Shown here piece by piece: positions 45,983-55,058 of a stretch of 64,000 bases of DNA. This DNA is from Chryseobacterium camelliae (GTDB lineage: Bacteria > Bacteroidota > Bacteroidia > Flavobacteriales > Weeksellaceae). The notes under the pieces were generated by a model that was not told the origin of the DNA, did no database searches, and saw nothing but the letters and a program-made list of their open reading frames with translations. Each line of letters starts with the position of its first letter. Within the stretch, counting starts at the first letter, position 1. The translations under genes were made by a program, and so were the position numbers. The stretch covers positions 930,001 through 994,000 of the forward strand of contig NZ_JAUTAL010000001.1 in assembly GCF_030818575.1 (NCBI RefSeq), in the 5' to 3' direction.

Positions 45983-47563
45983 CTAATCATGGAGATTATT
46001 GTTCTTATTTTTAAGATAAAATAATCCGATGATGAGGCAGACGGTTGCAACACCGATAGGATACCAGAGTCCTTCAAGGTACCAGCTGCTATGCCCCGCT
46101 TCTTTTCCGGTTGTCACAAGGTAAGTGGCTACGGCAGGAAGCAGTCCGCCAAACACCCCGTTTCCGATGTGGTATGGTAACGACATCGACGTATAACGGA
46201 TGCGTACAGGAAACATTTCCACCAGGAAGGCCGCAATTGGTCCATATACCATCGTTACAAAAATCACCTGGAGGAATACCATGAGAACCAAATACCATTT
46301 TGTGTCATCACTAAGCTTTACCGACTGGGTGACTTTAGGTTCTTCAGCTTTACCTTCTTTTATTACCAGACCGCTTGGAGACCAGTGTACGATACTGTCT
46401 TTTTTCGCTAATGTCCCATCGGTATAAAGCGTTTCTTTATGGAAGGTAATCAAGCTGTCCGTTGTGATTTTATCATGAATTTTTGCGGTCCTCTTTTCCG
46501 TAATGCCATTGGCGGCTACGGTTTTGTTTTCAAAGTTTACGCTTTTGAACATGGAGCCATAAATCGGCCTGTAGGCTAAAATGGCGACCAGCATTCCGGT
46601 CATCATCACGGCTTTTCTTCCTATCTTATCCGAAAGCCATCCAAAGAACACGAAAAAGGGAGTTCCCAGAAACAGGGCCGTAGCCATCAGGGAATCCACC
46701 TGTGCAGATTCCACATTCATGACTTTCTGCAAGAAGCTCATCGCATAGAACTGTCCGGTATACCAGATTACACCCTGTCCCATGGCCGCTCCGAACAGGG
46801 CCAGCAAAACGAATTTGAAATTGAATTTGTTCCCGAAACTTTCTTTTAAAGGATTTTTGGATGTTTTCCCTTCACTTTTAGCTTTAGCAAAAAGCGGAGA
46901 CTCTTTCATGTTTTTTCTGATGATATAGGAAATCCCTACCATAAGGATCGAAATCCAGAACGGAATTCTCCATCCCCAGCCATCAAATTCTTCTGCAGAA
47001 AGGGTGGTTTTGGTCACCAGGATGACAATCAGGGAAATAAAGAGCCCTGCCGTGGCAGTCGTCTGGATCCATGAGGTCCAGTAACCGCGCCGGTGGGGTT
47101 GTGCATATTCTGCCACATAGGTAGCGGCACCGCCATACTCGCCCCCTAAAGCCAGTCCTTGCAGTAATCTCAGGATCAGTACCAGTACGGGAGCCAAAAA
47201 TCCGATGGTTTCATAGCTTGGGATACATCCGATAAGGAAGGTAGAGAACCCCATGATCAGTAAGGTAACCAAAAAAGTATACTTTCTTCCGATCAGGTCG
47301 CCCAGCCGCCCGAAAAACAAGGCGCCGAAGGGTCTTACCACGAATCCTGCCGCAAAAGTAGCCAGAGTGGATAAAAATGCAGCAGTAGGATTGTCTGCCG
47401 GAAAAAATTTAGTGGCCAGGACCACAGCCAGGCTTCCGAAGATATAGAAGTCGTACCATTCGATCAGGGTACCGAGTGAGGAAGCAGTGATCACGCTCCA
47501 GATGGTGCGGTTCTTCTGCTTCTCGGTCATATTTTCGTAGCTTTCATAGTGCTTTTCGCTCAT
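45983..47563 (-). CDS. MFS transporter, metabolite:H+ symporter family
   Basis: The protein has 526 residues, long for this family (about 430-460). The core resembles ProP/ShiA/KgtP-type symporters: GTLIEWYDFYIFGS (helix 1), GRLGDLIGRKYTF (motif A), and RGYWTSWIQTTATAG. An extra soluble segment of about 80 residues (about 338-420, with TDSLITFHKETLY and SPSGLVIKEGKAE) interrupts the C-terminal half between helices and accounts for the extra length. It likely imports a dicarboxylate or short-chain acid in step with the porin and synthetase genes around it. Confidence 0.88.
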   Translation of the reverse strand: MSEKHYESYENMTEKQKNRTIWSVITASSLGTLIEWYDFYIFGSLAVVLATKFFPADNPTAAFLSTLATFAAGFVVRPFGALFFGRLGDLIGRKYTFLVTLLIMGFSTFLIGCIPSYETIGFLAPVLVLILRLLQGLALGGEYGGAATYVAEYAQPHRRGYWTSWIQTTATAGLFISLIVILVTKTTLSAEEFDGWGWRIPFWISILMVGISYIIRKNMKESPLFAKAKSEGKTSKNPLKESFGNKFNFKFVLLALFGAAMGQGVIWYTGQFYAMSFLQKVMNVESAQVDSLMATALFLGTPFFVFFGWLSDKIGRKAVMMTGMLVAILAYRPIYGSMFKSVNFENKTVAANGITEKRTAKIHDKITTDSLITFHKETLYTDGTLAKKDSIVHWSPSGLVIKEGKAEEPKVTQSVKLSDDTKWYLVLMVFLQVIFVTMVYGPIAAFLVEMFPVRIRYTSMSLPYHIGNGVFGGLLPAVATYLVTTGKEAGHSSWYLEGLWYPIGVATVCLIIGLFYLKNKNNNLHD

Positions 47564-47611
47564 AGTGCTTGATTTTGTTTTGTTAATAAATTAAAGGGTT
47601 ATGCGGAATTG

Positions 47612-48991
47612 TTACAGGTAAATCTGAAACTGGACAATGAACTCTCCTTTGGAGGTCGGACTTTCCGTTGGACTTGTGTAGACGGGCCGGGTGGAATATT
47701 GAGTGGTGATTTTCGCATGATGGCCATCGATGAACCAGTTGGCTCCTACATCAAACTGGGAGGAAGATTTGGTGAATGCTTCAAAATCCTTATGGGTAAA
47801 TGCCGCAAAAGGCTGAATTCTGATCTTTGGTTTTTCTGCCTGGCTTGGTAACAGTAAGCCTGCCTGTGCATAGATAATATTCCCTGTTCCAATCGTCGGC
47901 TGAAGGTTTCCGGGGCCTGCAATGGCTCTGTTCCCTACAAAATTCGGATCGGAGGCTGCGATATTCATGGTTCCGAGATTGCGGACGTAATTGGGTCCGA
48001 ACTGATAATTATAGTATCCTGCATAAGCGGAAACAGCCATCTTATTTTTGGCATTCCCCAACGGGATATCGGCGAATGCATCCACTGCGAAAAGGGTGAT
48101 GTCATGCTTTTCAATATTGGAATTCACTGAGGTCCTGGTTCCGTCAGCCTGATGGTAAAATCCGGCACCCAGATTAAATACTTTTTTAGTCCCGAGGTAA
48201 GAACCAACTTTGAACGGCAATGTGTTGGATTCTTCATCCAGGAACTGGTACTCAATATAACCTGCTTTTGAAAAACTAGGGTTTCCGTTGTTGTCTACCG
48301 CTACTGCACGGGCAGGATCAGTTGCATTAACCGGTGTTAAATCTGTTGCAAAAGGCTTATTGAGACTGAATCGGTACTCCAATTTTCCACATTTTCCTTT
48401 GGCGAAAAAGCCTAGCTGTCTAGCAAACTGGTCAGAGCTATCGATCAGTGGCCAGCTGAAAACAGGAGAGTCCAGCGTCAGAAAATTAAGCGTGGATGCC
48501 ATGGTCATCCGGGACAGTCCCATATAATAATGTAGCCCTGCACCCAAAGATAAACTGAATTTTCCGGCTTCTCCCGGCATTAATACAGCATATTCATTCC
48601 AGGCATCATGAAAAAACAGCTGGGTCTTTTTCCCGTTTCCGTTTCCTCCGGTTCCCGTAGTTCCGGGTGCCCCGCCATTGATAAAGGTTTGATTATTGAT
48701 CCCGAAGTGCAGGAGAATCATGTATCTTTTAGAAATCTGTGCATATGCCAGTGCTCTTAGTCTGCGGTTTCCCACGTTCCAGGAGTTGTCAGTAGGTTCG
48801 CCGCCTACCATACTTCCCGGATTCATTTCGGTATTTCTCAGCCAGAACTGGTCCCATAAAATGAACCGGACATATTTATCTCCCTGTTGGTTCAGGTTGA
48901 GTTTCAGTCCGCTGCCATAATCAGGAGAACCTTGTGCATATAGGGAAGTGCCCATTAGAGCCAATCCAATGCAAGTGAGTATTTTCTTCAT
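47612..48991 (-). CDS. Outer-membrane porin
   Basis: The protein has 459 residues with a signal peptide ending YAQ (about residue 20). The rest alternates polar and hydrophobic residues, has repeated aromatic strand ends, and finishes with a terminal strand (FIVQFQIYL), as expected of a beta barrel. It resembles Bacteroidota porins of the phosphate-selective porin/carboxylate-associated group. It precedes the MFS gene by 48 nt on the same strand and probably provides outer-membrane entry for its substrate. Confidence 0.82.
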   Translation of the reverse strand: MKKILTCIGLALMGTSLYAQGSPDYGSGLKLNLNQQGDKYVRFILWDQFWLRNTEMNPGSMVGGEPTDNSWNVGNRRLRALAYAQISKRYMILLHFGINNQTFINGGAPGTTGTGGNGNGKKTQLFFHDAWNEYAVLMPGEAGKFSLSLGAGLHYYMGLSRMTMASTLNFLTLDSPVFSWPLIDSSDQFARQLGFFAKGKCGKLEYRFSLNKPFATDLTPVNATDPARAVAVDNNGNPSFSKAGYIEYQFLDEESNTLPFKVGSYLGTKKVFNLGAGFYHQADGTRTSVNSNIEKHDITLFAVDAFADIPLGNAKNKMAVSAYAGYYNYQFGPNYVRNLGTMNIAASDPNFVGNRAIAGPGNLQPTIGTGNIIYAQAGLLLPSQAEKPKIRIQPFAAFTHKDFEAFTKSSSQFDVGANWFIDGHHAKITTQYSTRPVYTSPTESPTSKGEFIVQFQIYL

Positions 48992-49215
48992 AAATTATTA
49001 ATATTTGGCATTGTTTTTTATGAATGCCAAATTGTAATTAATAATTTAGTTATGAAAATTTAATATATATTAGTGGTAATGGTATAGGTGGGTGATAAGC
49101 AATAACTAAAATGATGATTGATAAATGATGAATAATGATTGATATTATTATAATTACAACAACGGTTGATTATCGTAACACCATATAAAATCCATAATCC
49201 ATAATTATTCATGGC

Positions 49216-49632
49216 TCAGCGTTTAAATCTTTCCCATTTGATCAGCATATACTTATCTGCAAACTGCGTAATGATCAGGCCGGCGTTGGTAAGGTTTTCT
49301 TCTTTAGAAATATATTCGGTAAGTTCGTTTTGCTTCAGGATTTTGTAGACCGGGTGAAATTCAGAATGCGGCGGCCGGGTGATGTTGTATTTTTTGATCC
49401 AGGAGCTGATGGTGACGTGGGAAACACCCAGGATGCGTTCTATCTCACGGTAGCTTAAGCCTTCCAGATACAGTTGAAGCGCTTTGGTTACATAATAGTC
49501 ATCAATTTGCTTTCCAAGTTTCCTGACTGTAAAGTAATACCCGCAGTTTTTGCAGTGGAACCGTTGTTTATCGTTAATGATACCGCTTTTTACGGTGTTG
49601 CTGCTTCCGCATTTCGGGCAAATATTTTCCAT
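49216..49632 (-). CDS. Zinc-ribbon/helix-turn-helix protein resembling IS1 InsA, not a transposase
   Basis: The protein has 138 residues. The N-terminal zinc ribbon has Cys5-x2-Cys8 and Cys27-x2-Cys30 (CPKCGSS and HCKNCGYYF). A helix-turn-helix of the IS1 type follows (LSYREIERILGVSHVTISSW, about 59-78). The last 55 residues are unlike any transposase part. There is no DDE catalytic domain, no partner ORF and no terminal inverted repeat pair, so this is a single-domain DNA-binding protein. It is divergent from the arginine operon across 161 bp and is a good candidate for its regulator. Confidence 0.75.
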   Translation of the reverse strand: MENICPKCGSSNTVKSGIINDKQRFHCKNCGYYFTVRKLGKQIDDYYVTKALQLYLEGLSYREIERILGVSHVTISSWIKKYNITRPPHSEFHPVYKILKQNELTEYISKEENLTNAGLIITQFADKYMLIKWERFKR

Positions 49633-49793
49633 AACCTATATCTTTTTAGCAAATATATAATAATCTAGCAATATATTAATTTAACACAAAGATAAATTAA
49701 CTTTTTAATAATATTTTAAGCTAAAAATTATCTCTAATATTTGTTTTTTAAAGTAATAATATTTTAAATTTGTCGAAAAATTCAGATAAATAA
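49633..49793. promoter_or_regulatory. Divergent promoter region of the InsA-like gene and the arginine operon
   Basis: On the plus side there is TTTG at 49740-49743 and TAAATTTG at 49765-49772 (spacer 21 nt), 21 nt before the GNAT ATG. On the minus side TATATTTG at 49657-49650 lies 17 nt before the InsA-like ATG. Possible operators are the direct repeat AGCAAATATAT/AGCAATATAT (starts 49648 and 49667) that overlaps the minus -7 box, the inverted repeat TTAATTTA (49676) / TAAATTAA (49693), and TTTTTAGC (49643) against GCTAAAAA (49720). The region is very AT-rich, so chance is a real alternative. Confidence 0.45.
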
Positions 49794-50390
49794 ATGGAAA
49801 TAGAAATTTCCTCATGCAAACATCTGATGTATGTACATGAAATACAGCAGGAAATGTATGACTCTGCGCAGCGGAGAGGAACAGGAATTGCCAAGCGTTC
49901 ACTGGAATATTTGAGCAAAAAGATTTCGGAAGGCAATGCCGTAGTCGCTACCCAGAATGGGAAGTGGGCAGGGTTCTGTTATATAGAAACCTGGTCTCAC
50001 GGGCAGTTTGTGGCCAATTCCGGGCTCATTGTCTCTCCTGAATTCAGGAACGGCGGTGTTGCCACCCTGATCAAGAAGAAGGTATTTAAGCTGTCCAGGG
50101 AAAAATATCCGGATGCAAAAATATTCGGATTGACTACAGGTCTTGCCGTGATGAAGATCAACAGTGAACTGGGGTACAAGCCGGTGATCTATTCTGAGCT
50201 GACTCAGGATGAGGACTTCTGGAATGGCTGTAAAAGCTGTGTAAACTATGAAATATTAATGAAAAAGGAACGTAAAAACTGCCTGTGCACAGCCATGCTG
50301 TTTGTTCCGGAAATACATACAACGAAAGCTGCTGAAAAAGTTCAGCCCAAAAATGAATATAATGAAGAAAAAAGTCGTCTTAGCATTTAG
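49794..50390 (+). CDS. GNAT-family acyltransferase opening the arginine operon
   Basis: The protein has 198 residues. The acyl-CoA motif is present as a degenerate RNGGVATLIKKKVFKL (about 82-97, motif A), and a later ELGYKPV resembles motif B. The C-terminal part has an unusual cysteine set (GCKSC and NCLC), possibly a metal site. As the first gene of the operon, it is the best candidate for the missing first step, acylation of glutamate by acetyl- or succinyl-CoA. Standard argA or argJ is absent here. Its 3' end overlaps argG by 29 nt. Confidence 0.75.
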   Translation: MEIEISSCKHLMYVHEIQQEMYDSAQRRGTGIAKRSLEYLSKKISEGNAVVATQNGKWAGFCYIETWSHGQFVANSGLIVSPEFRNGGVATLIKKKVFKLSREKYPDAKIFGLTTGLAVMKINSELGYKPVIYSELTQDEDFWNGCKSCVNYEILMKKERKNCLCTAMLFVPEIHTTKAAEKVQPKNEYNEEKSRLSI

Positions 50391-51558
50391 CGGAGGTTTA
50401 GATACCTCATACTGCGCCAAATATCTCAGTGAAACCTTGGGATATGAAGTGTATGCCGTTACCGTGAATACCGGAGGTTTTTCTGAGGAAGAGGAAAAAG
50501 AACTGGAACAGAAAGCCCTGAATCTCGGCGTAAGACAGTACAGGTGCGTTAAAGCTCAGGAGGATTATTATAATTCATGTGTAAAATACCTCATTTTCGG
50601 GAATGTGCTGAAAAATAATACCTATCCGCTTTCCGTAAGTGCAGAAAGAACCATTCAGGCGCAGAAAATTGCCGAATATGCTATTGAGACCGGAGCTGAT
50701 GCCATTGCTCATGGAAGTACGGGGGCAGGAAATGACCAGGTGCGTTTTGATCTGATTTTTCAGGTGATGTGTCCGGATGTGGAAATCATCACGCCAATCC
50801 GTGATCTGGCTTTATCCCGTGAGGACGAGATTGAATTTCTGAAAGATCATGGCTATGAAATGGAATTTGCAAAAGCGCAGTATTCTGTTAATAAAGGGCT
50901 TTGGGGAACTTCGGTAGGCGGAAAAGAAACGCTCACCTCCAGGAATTACCTGCCGGAAGAGGCTTTCCCTTCACAGATCAGCCAGAGAGAGCCTTCGGAG
51001 CTGGAAATTGAATTTAAGAACGGAGAGATTAAGTCTGTTAACGGACAACCCTATGATCATCCGGTCTATGCGATACAGGCTATTGAGAAACTGGCTTCAG
51101 CATATGGAATAGGACGTGATATCCATGTAGGGGATACTATTGTGGGGATCAAAGGAAGGGTAGGCTTTGAAGCTGCGGCGGCCTCGGTGATTATTAAAGC
51201 CCATCATTTATTGGAAAAGCACACGCTTTCAAAATACCAGCAGATGATTAAGTCGCAATTGTCCGACTGGTATGGTAACTGGCTTCATGAGGCCCTTTTC
51301 CTTGACCCGGTGATGCGGAATATAGAATGCCTCCTGACCGATTCCCAGAAAACAGTGACCGGAAAGGTCTTCATAACCCTTCATCCCTACAGGTTTATCC
51401 TGAACGGAATAGAATCTGACCATGATCTGATGTCTGATCAATTCGGAAGCTATGGAGAAGCTAACAGGGCCTGGACGGGAGATGATGTAAAAGGATATAC
51501 CAAAATTCTAAGTAATTCGCTGAATATCTATCATCAGATCAATAAGACGAATAACTGA
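50362..51558 (+). CDS. argG: Argininosuccinate synthase
   Basis: The protein has about 398 residues. It ligates citrulline and aspartate with ATP. The PP-loop AFSGGLDTSYCAKYL (about 8-22), the GAGNDQVRFDL motif and the later NKGLWGTSVGGKE segment are all present. I chose MKKKVVLAF at 50362; the ATG at 50353 is also possible and earlier ones add sequence from the GNAT tail. The overlap with the upstream gene implies coupled translation. Confidence 0.95.
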   Translation: MKKKVVLAFSGGLDTSYCAKYLSETLGYEVYAVTVNTGGFSEEEEKELEQKALNLGVRQYRCVKAQEDYYNSCVKYLIFGNVLKNNTYPLSVSAERTIQAQKIAEYAIETGADAIAHGSTGAGNDQVRFDLIFQVMCPDVEIITPIRDLALSREDEIEFLKDHGYEMEFAKAQYSVNKGLWGTSVGGKETLTSRNYLPEEAFPSQISQREPSELEIEFKNGEIKSVNGQPYDHPVYAIQAIEKLASAYGIGRDIHVGDTIVGIKGRVGFEAAAASVIIKAHHLLEKHTLSKYQQMIKSQLSDWYGNWLHEALFLDPVMRNIECLLTDSQKTVTGKVFITLHPYRFILNGIESDHDLMSDQFGSYGEANRAWTGDDVKGYTKILSNSLNIYHQINKTNN

Positions 51559-51620
51559 TCGGAACATAGATGGGTTTAAAAAATAAATTTTAAAAAATGC
51601 AGAATTTGATTCTGATAAGC

Positions 51621-51634
51621 AAAATGATCATTTT
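51621..51634. promoter_or_regulatory. Perfect 14-bp palindrome before argC
   Basis: AAAATGATCATTTT lies 6 nt before the argC ATG. It could be an operator or block initiation, but a 14-mer of this composition may arise by chance. Confidence 0.3.
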
Positions 51635-51640
51635 AAATAT

Positions 51641-52603
51641 ATGAAAACAGCAGGAATTATAGGCGCTAACGGCTATACAGGCAGTGAGCTGATCCGCCTT
51701 CTGGCTTTTCATCCTCAGGTGTCATTACGTTTTTTATACAGCCGTTCGCATCCTGGAACTAAAATCTCCGATTTTTATCCTGATCTGGTGGAAATATGTG
51801 ATATGGAGCTGACAGACCGGCCGGAAGAAGTCGATATTCTTTTTCTCTGCCTGCCACATAAAGAAAGCAGGAACTGGCTCAGTCAGAATCCGGTGGGAGA
51901 TGAGGTACTGGTTATAGATCTGGGCAATGATTTCCGTCTTGATGCGAATTTCGGGAACAGGGATTTTATCTACGGATTGCCGGAAATCAACAGAAAACAG
52001 CTCGCAGGTGCCAAAAGCATTGCCAATCCGGGATGTTTTGCCACTGCGATCCAACTGGCATTGCTGCCATTGGCTGAAAAGGGATTGTTGAAGGAGGTAT
52101 ATACCACAGGAATTACCGGTTCTACAGGAGCCGGCCAATCATTACAGTCTACGACGCATTTTACCTGGAGGAATGATAATATTTCGGCTTACAAGACCTT
52201 GACCCATCAGCATGTGGATGAAATCGTGCAGCAGCTGGATGCTTTCAATCATAGCGATGTACAGCTGAATTTTGTTCCGTGGAGGGGCGATTTTACAAGG
52301 GGGATTTTTACCAGTTCTACCGTAAAAACAGAAGTAGGACGTTCATATATCGAGCAATTGTTTAAAGAGTTTTATGAAGGAGAACCTTTTGTAAAGGTAA
52401 GTGAAAAAGCAATTGATCTCAAGCAGGTTGTCAATACCAATCGCTGTGTGATTCATATAGAAATGAGTGGAAATGTTTTGGTAGTTCACTCAGCGATTGA
52501 CAATTTGCTGAAAGGTGCTTCAGGACAGGCGGTGCAGAATATGAATATTGCCATGGGCTGGGAAGAAAACCTGGCACTGAACCTGAAAGCAGTAGTGTTT
52601 TAG
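51641..52603 (+). CDS. argC: N-acyl-gamma-glutamyl-phosphate reductase
   Basis: The protein has 320 residues, a little short for ArgC. It has NADPH-binding GANGYTGSELIRLL at the N-terminus, catalytic Cys132 in ANPGCFATAIQLAL, and TGSTGAGQS further on. It reduces N-acyl-glutamyl phosphate to the semialdehyde. In this operon the acyl group is probably succinyl rather than acetyl, as in Bacteroides. Confidence 0.94.
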   Translation: MKTAGIIGANGYTGSELIRLLAFHPQVSLRFLYSRSHPGTKISDFYPDLVEICDMELTDRPEEVDILFLCLPHKESRNWLSQNPVGDEVLVIDLGNDFRLDANFGNRDFIYGLPEINRKQLAGAKSIANPGCFATAIQLALLPLAEKGLLKEVYTTGITGSTGAGQSLQSTTHFTWRNDNISAYKTLTHQHVDEIVQQLDAFNHSDVQLNFVPWRGDFTRGIFTSSTVKTEVGRSYIEQLFKEFYEGEPFVKVSEKAIDLKQVVNTNRCVIHIEMSGNVLVVHSAIDNLLKGASGQAVQNMNIAMGWEENLALNLKAVVF

Positions 52604-52634
52604 GTGAATGGCAATAAATCAATAGTGAATTTAT

Positions 52635-52649
52635 CATTCATCAATTATC
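52635..52649 (+). repeat. Second copy of the CATTCATCAATTATC 15-mer
   Basis: It is identical to one arm of the palindrome at 45665-45699 and lies between argC and argD. It may be a dispersed intergenic repeat of this genome. Confidence 0.55.
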
Positions 52650-52670
52650 AATCATTATTTATAACAAAAC

Positions 52671-53840
52671 ATGAATTTATTCAACGTATATCCATTATTC
52701 AACATTAATCCTGTAAAAGCTCAGGGCTCTTTTCTCTGGGATGACAAAGGACAGCAATACCTTGATTTTTACGGAGGCCATGCCGTGATTTCCATCGGGC
52801 ATAACCATCCGCATTATCAGAAGACCTTAAAAGAGCAGTTAGACAAGATTTCTTTTTATTCCAATTCTGTGCAGAACGAACTGCAGACTGAGTTGGCTGA
52901 AAAGCTCGGCCGGATATCAGGATATGAGGATTACAGCCTTTTTCTCTGCAATTCCGGTGCGGAAGCCAATGAAAATGCATTAAAGCTCGCTTCGTTTCAT
53001 AACGGTAAAAGCAAGGTTGTGTACTTTTCCGGCTCTTTTCACGGAAGGACTTCAGCGGCTGTTTCCGTAACAGATAATCCGAAAATAGTAGCTCCGGTGA
53101 ATTATGATGAAAGATTCATCAGATCTGAATGGAATAATACCGGACAGCTTGAAGATATTTTTGAAAAGGAGGGAACTGAAATTTCATCTGTGATCATTGA
53201 AGGAATCCAGGGTGTAGGAGGAGTAATGATTCCTGATGCGGCATTCTTAATGCGGATCAAGGAATTATGCCAACAATATGATGCCGTGCTGATTCTGGAT
53301 GAAGTACAGTCGGGCTACGGAAGGAGCGGTTATTTCTTTGCCCACCAGGAATATGGGATCCAGCCGGATCTTATTACCACAGCGAAGGGAATGGGCAACG
53401 GATTCCCGATCGGAGGCGTCCTGATCCATCCTGAATTTCAGGCTACGAACGGATTGCTGGGTACCACATTCGGAGGAAACCATCTGGCCTGTGCAGCAGC
53501 CATCGCCGTCCTGGATGTGATGAAGGATGAAAACCTGATGGAAAATGCCCGGATTATGGGTGATTATATCGAAGAGAAAATTAAAATGTTGCCGCATATC
53601 CGCTCCATAAGGCGCAAAGGACTGATGATTGGAATTGAACTCGACAGAGATTGCGCGGAAGTGAGAAGCAGGCTTTTGTATGACCATCATATTTTCACAG
53701 GAAATTCCAATGATAAGGCTGTATTGAGGATTCTTCCGGCACTCAATATTAAAAAAGAAGAAACTGATCTGTTTATAAATGCACTGAAAACAGTTTTGGA
53801 AGGCTTAACCACAGAAGCCGCAAAAGCATTGACACATTAA
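52671..53840 (+). CDS. argD: N-acyl-ornithine aminotransferase
   Basis: The protein has 389 residues and is a class III PLP aminotransferase. It has CNSGAEANENALK (about 93-105), the catalytic Lys239 in TTAKGMGNGFPIGG, and LILDEVQSGYGRSG. It forms N-acyl-ornithine from the semialdehyde with glutamate. The same fold serves acetyl- and succinyl-ornithine (ArgD/AstC); context favours succinyl. Confidence 0.93.
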   Translation: MNLFNVYPLFNINPVKAQGSFLWDDKGQQYLDFYGGHAVISIGHNHPHYQKTLKEQLDKISFYSNSVQNELQTELAEKLGRISGYEDYSLFLCNSGAEANENALKLASFHNGKSKVVYFSGSFHGRTSAAVSVTDNPKIVAPVNYDERFIRSEWNNTGQLEDIFEKEGTEISSVIIEGIQGVGGVMIPDAAFLMRIKELCQQYDAVLILDEVQSGYGRSGYFFAHQEYGIQPDLITTAKGMGNGFPIGGVLIHPEFQATNGLLGTTFGGNHLACAAAIAVLDVMKDENLMENARIMGDYIEEKIKMLPHIRSIRRKGLMIGIELDRDCAEVRSRLLYDHHIFTGNSNDKAVLRILPALNIKKEETDLFINALKTVLEGLTTEAAKALTH

Positions 53841-53867
53841 GAACAGTTTTGATCTCAATATAAAAAG

Positions 53868-53908
53868 AACACAGACTACAGGCATCTGTGAACATCTGTG
53901 TTACCTGT
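53868..53908. repeat. Imperfect repeat with CATCTGTG and flanking AACACAG/CTGTGTT
   Basis: CATCTGTG occurs twice (about 53883 and 53893) between the inverted ends AACACAG and CTGTGTT. The remaining bases of the 169-bp argD-argF' gap show no other structure. Confidence 0.45.
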
Positions 53909-54009
53909 GGGGCATAATTTAACCACAACTTAGCAACAGCTTTGATATATCAGGGATATCTGTGTTATAATTAAAATCCTGATGGCTAAAGCTCATAAAA
54001 TGTATTACA

Positions 54010-54969
54010 ATGAAAAAATTCACCGGTGTAAGTGATGTAGAAAACTTACAGGAAATCATAAAAAAAGCGTTACAGATCAAAAAAGATCCCCTCTCGGAAA
54101 CAGAGAAGGGAAAAGGTAAAACCATCGGACTGGTATTTTTGAATTCCAGTCTGAGAACCCGCCTCAGCAGCCAGATTGCAGCACAGAATTTAGGCTTGAA
54201 TGTCCTGACTCTAAATGCTGCCCAGGAAGCCTGGAACCTTGAATTTGCCGACGGAGCTATCATGAACGGGGATACAGTGGAACACATCAAAGACGCTATT
54301 GAAGTTCTGAACCAGTACTGCGATATCATTGCAGTGCGTTGTTTTGCAGGAATGAAAAGCAAGGAAGATGATGTTAACGAAAGTATTTTAAGCCAGTTTG
54401 AAAAACATGCGAAAGTCCCGGTCATTTCCCTGGAATCTGCTACGAGACACCCTTTGCAGAGCCTGGCAGACTGTATCACCATCACAGAAAACTGGACAGA
54501 AGAACGAAAGCCGAAAGTGGTACTTACGTGGGCGCCGCATATCAAACCTATCGCTCATGCAGTAGGAAATTCATTCGCAGAATGGATGCAGGAAATGGAG
54601 GTGGATTTTGTTATCGCCAATCCGGCAGGTTATGATCTGGACAGGAATTTCACAAAAGATGTTGAAGTGATCCATGATCAGGAAGAAGCTTTGAAAGATG
54701 CAGATTTTATCTATGTAAAAAACTGGTCGTCGTTTGATGAGTATGCGGCCATGCCTGAAGTAAAAGATAGCTGGATGCTGACCAATGAGAAGCTTTCTGT
54801 TACCAACAATGCTAAAGTCATGCACTGCCTTCCGGTACGCCGGAATGTGGAACTGAGTGATGAGGTGATGGACGGAAAAAATTCCATCATTTATGAGCAG
54901 GCAAAAAACAGGATATTTTCAGCCCAGGCAGTATTTTCCGAAATATTGGATGGACTGGATTCCCAGTAG
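54010..54969 (+). CDS. argF': N-succinylornithine (or N-acetylornithine) carbamoyltransferase, ArgF'-type
   Basis: The protein has 319 residues and belongs to the transcarbamylase family. The carbamoyl-phosphate loop is SLRTR (48-52) instead of the STRTR of ordinary ArgF, and HPLQSLAD and HCLPVRRN are present. These are the marks of the acyl-ornithine group. From memory of the Bacteroides fragilis and Xanthomonas enzymes, residue 90 decides the acyl group (Pro for succinyl, Glu for acetyl). Here it is Val, in GDTVEHI. Succinyl is favoured by phylum and by lack of Glu. Confidence 0.9.
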   Translation: MKKFTGVSDVENLQEIIKKALQIKKDPLSETEKGKGKTIGLVFLNSSLRTRLSSQIAAQNLGLNVLTLNAAQEAWNLEFADGAIMNGDTVEHIKDAIEVLNQYCDIIAVRCFAGMKSKEDDVNESILSQFEKHAKVPVISLESATRHPLQSLADCITITENWTEERKPKVVLTWAPHIKPIAHAVGNSFAEWMQEMEVDFVIANPAGYDLDRNFTKDVEVIHDQEEALKDADFIYVKNWSSFDEYAAMPEVKDSWMLTNEKLSVTNNAKVMHCLPVRRNVELSDEVMDGKNSIIYEQAKNRIFSAQAVFSEILDGLDSQ

Positions 54970-54999
54970 CACCTTTACATAGGACTTGAACTGAAGTGG

Positions 55000-55031
55000 T
55001 CCTTGTCAAGGTTAAAAAAACTTGACAAGGA
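55000..55031. repeat. 11-bp palindrome with CCTTGTCA core
   Basis: TCCTTGTCAAG and CTTGACAAGGA flank GTTAAAAAAA in the argF'-argB gap. It shares its outer arm with the palindrome at 3263-3293. It may stop or pause transcription inside the operon, or be REP-like. Confidence 0.7.
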
Positions 55032-55058
55032 TATCAGGAGACATTTAATGCATCAGTA

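Noticed and set aside
48992..49215. Structured element in the gap after the porin gene
   Set aside because: Only loosely repeated ATGATTGATAA-like words are present; no stem or gene is supported.
49216..49632. IS1 insertion sequence
   Set aside because: Only the zinc ribbon and HTH are present. No InsB/DDE part, terminal repeats or target duplication is seen.
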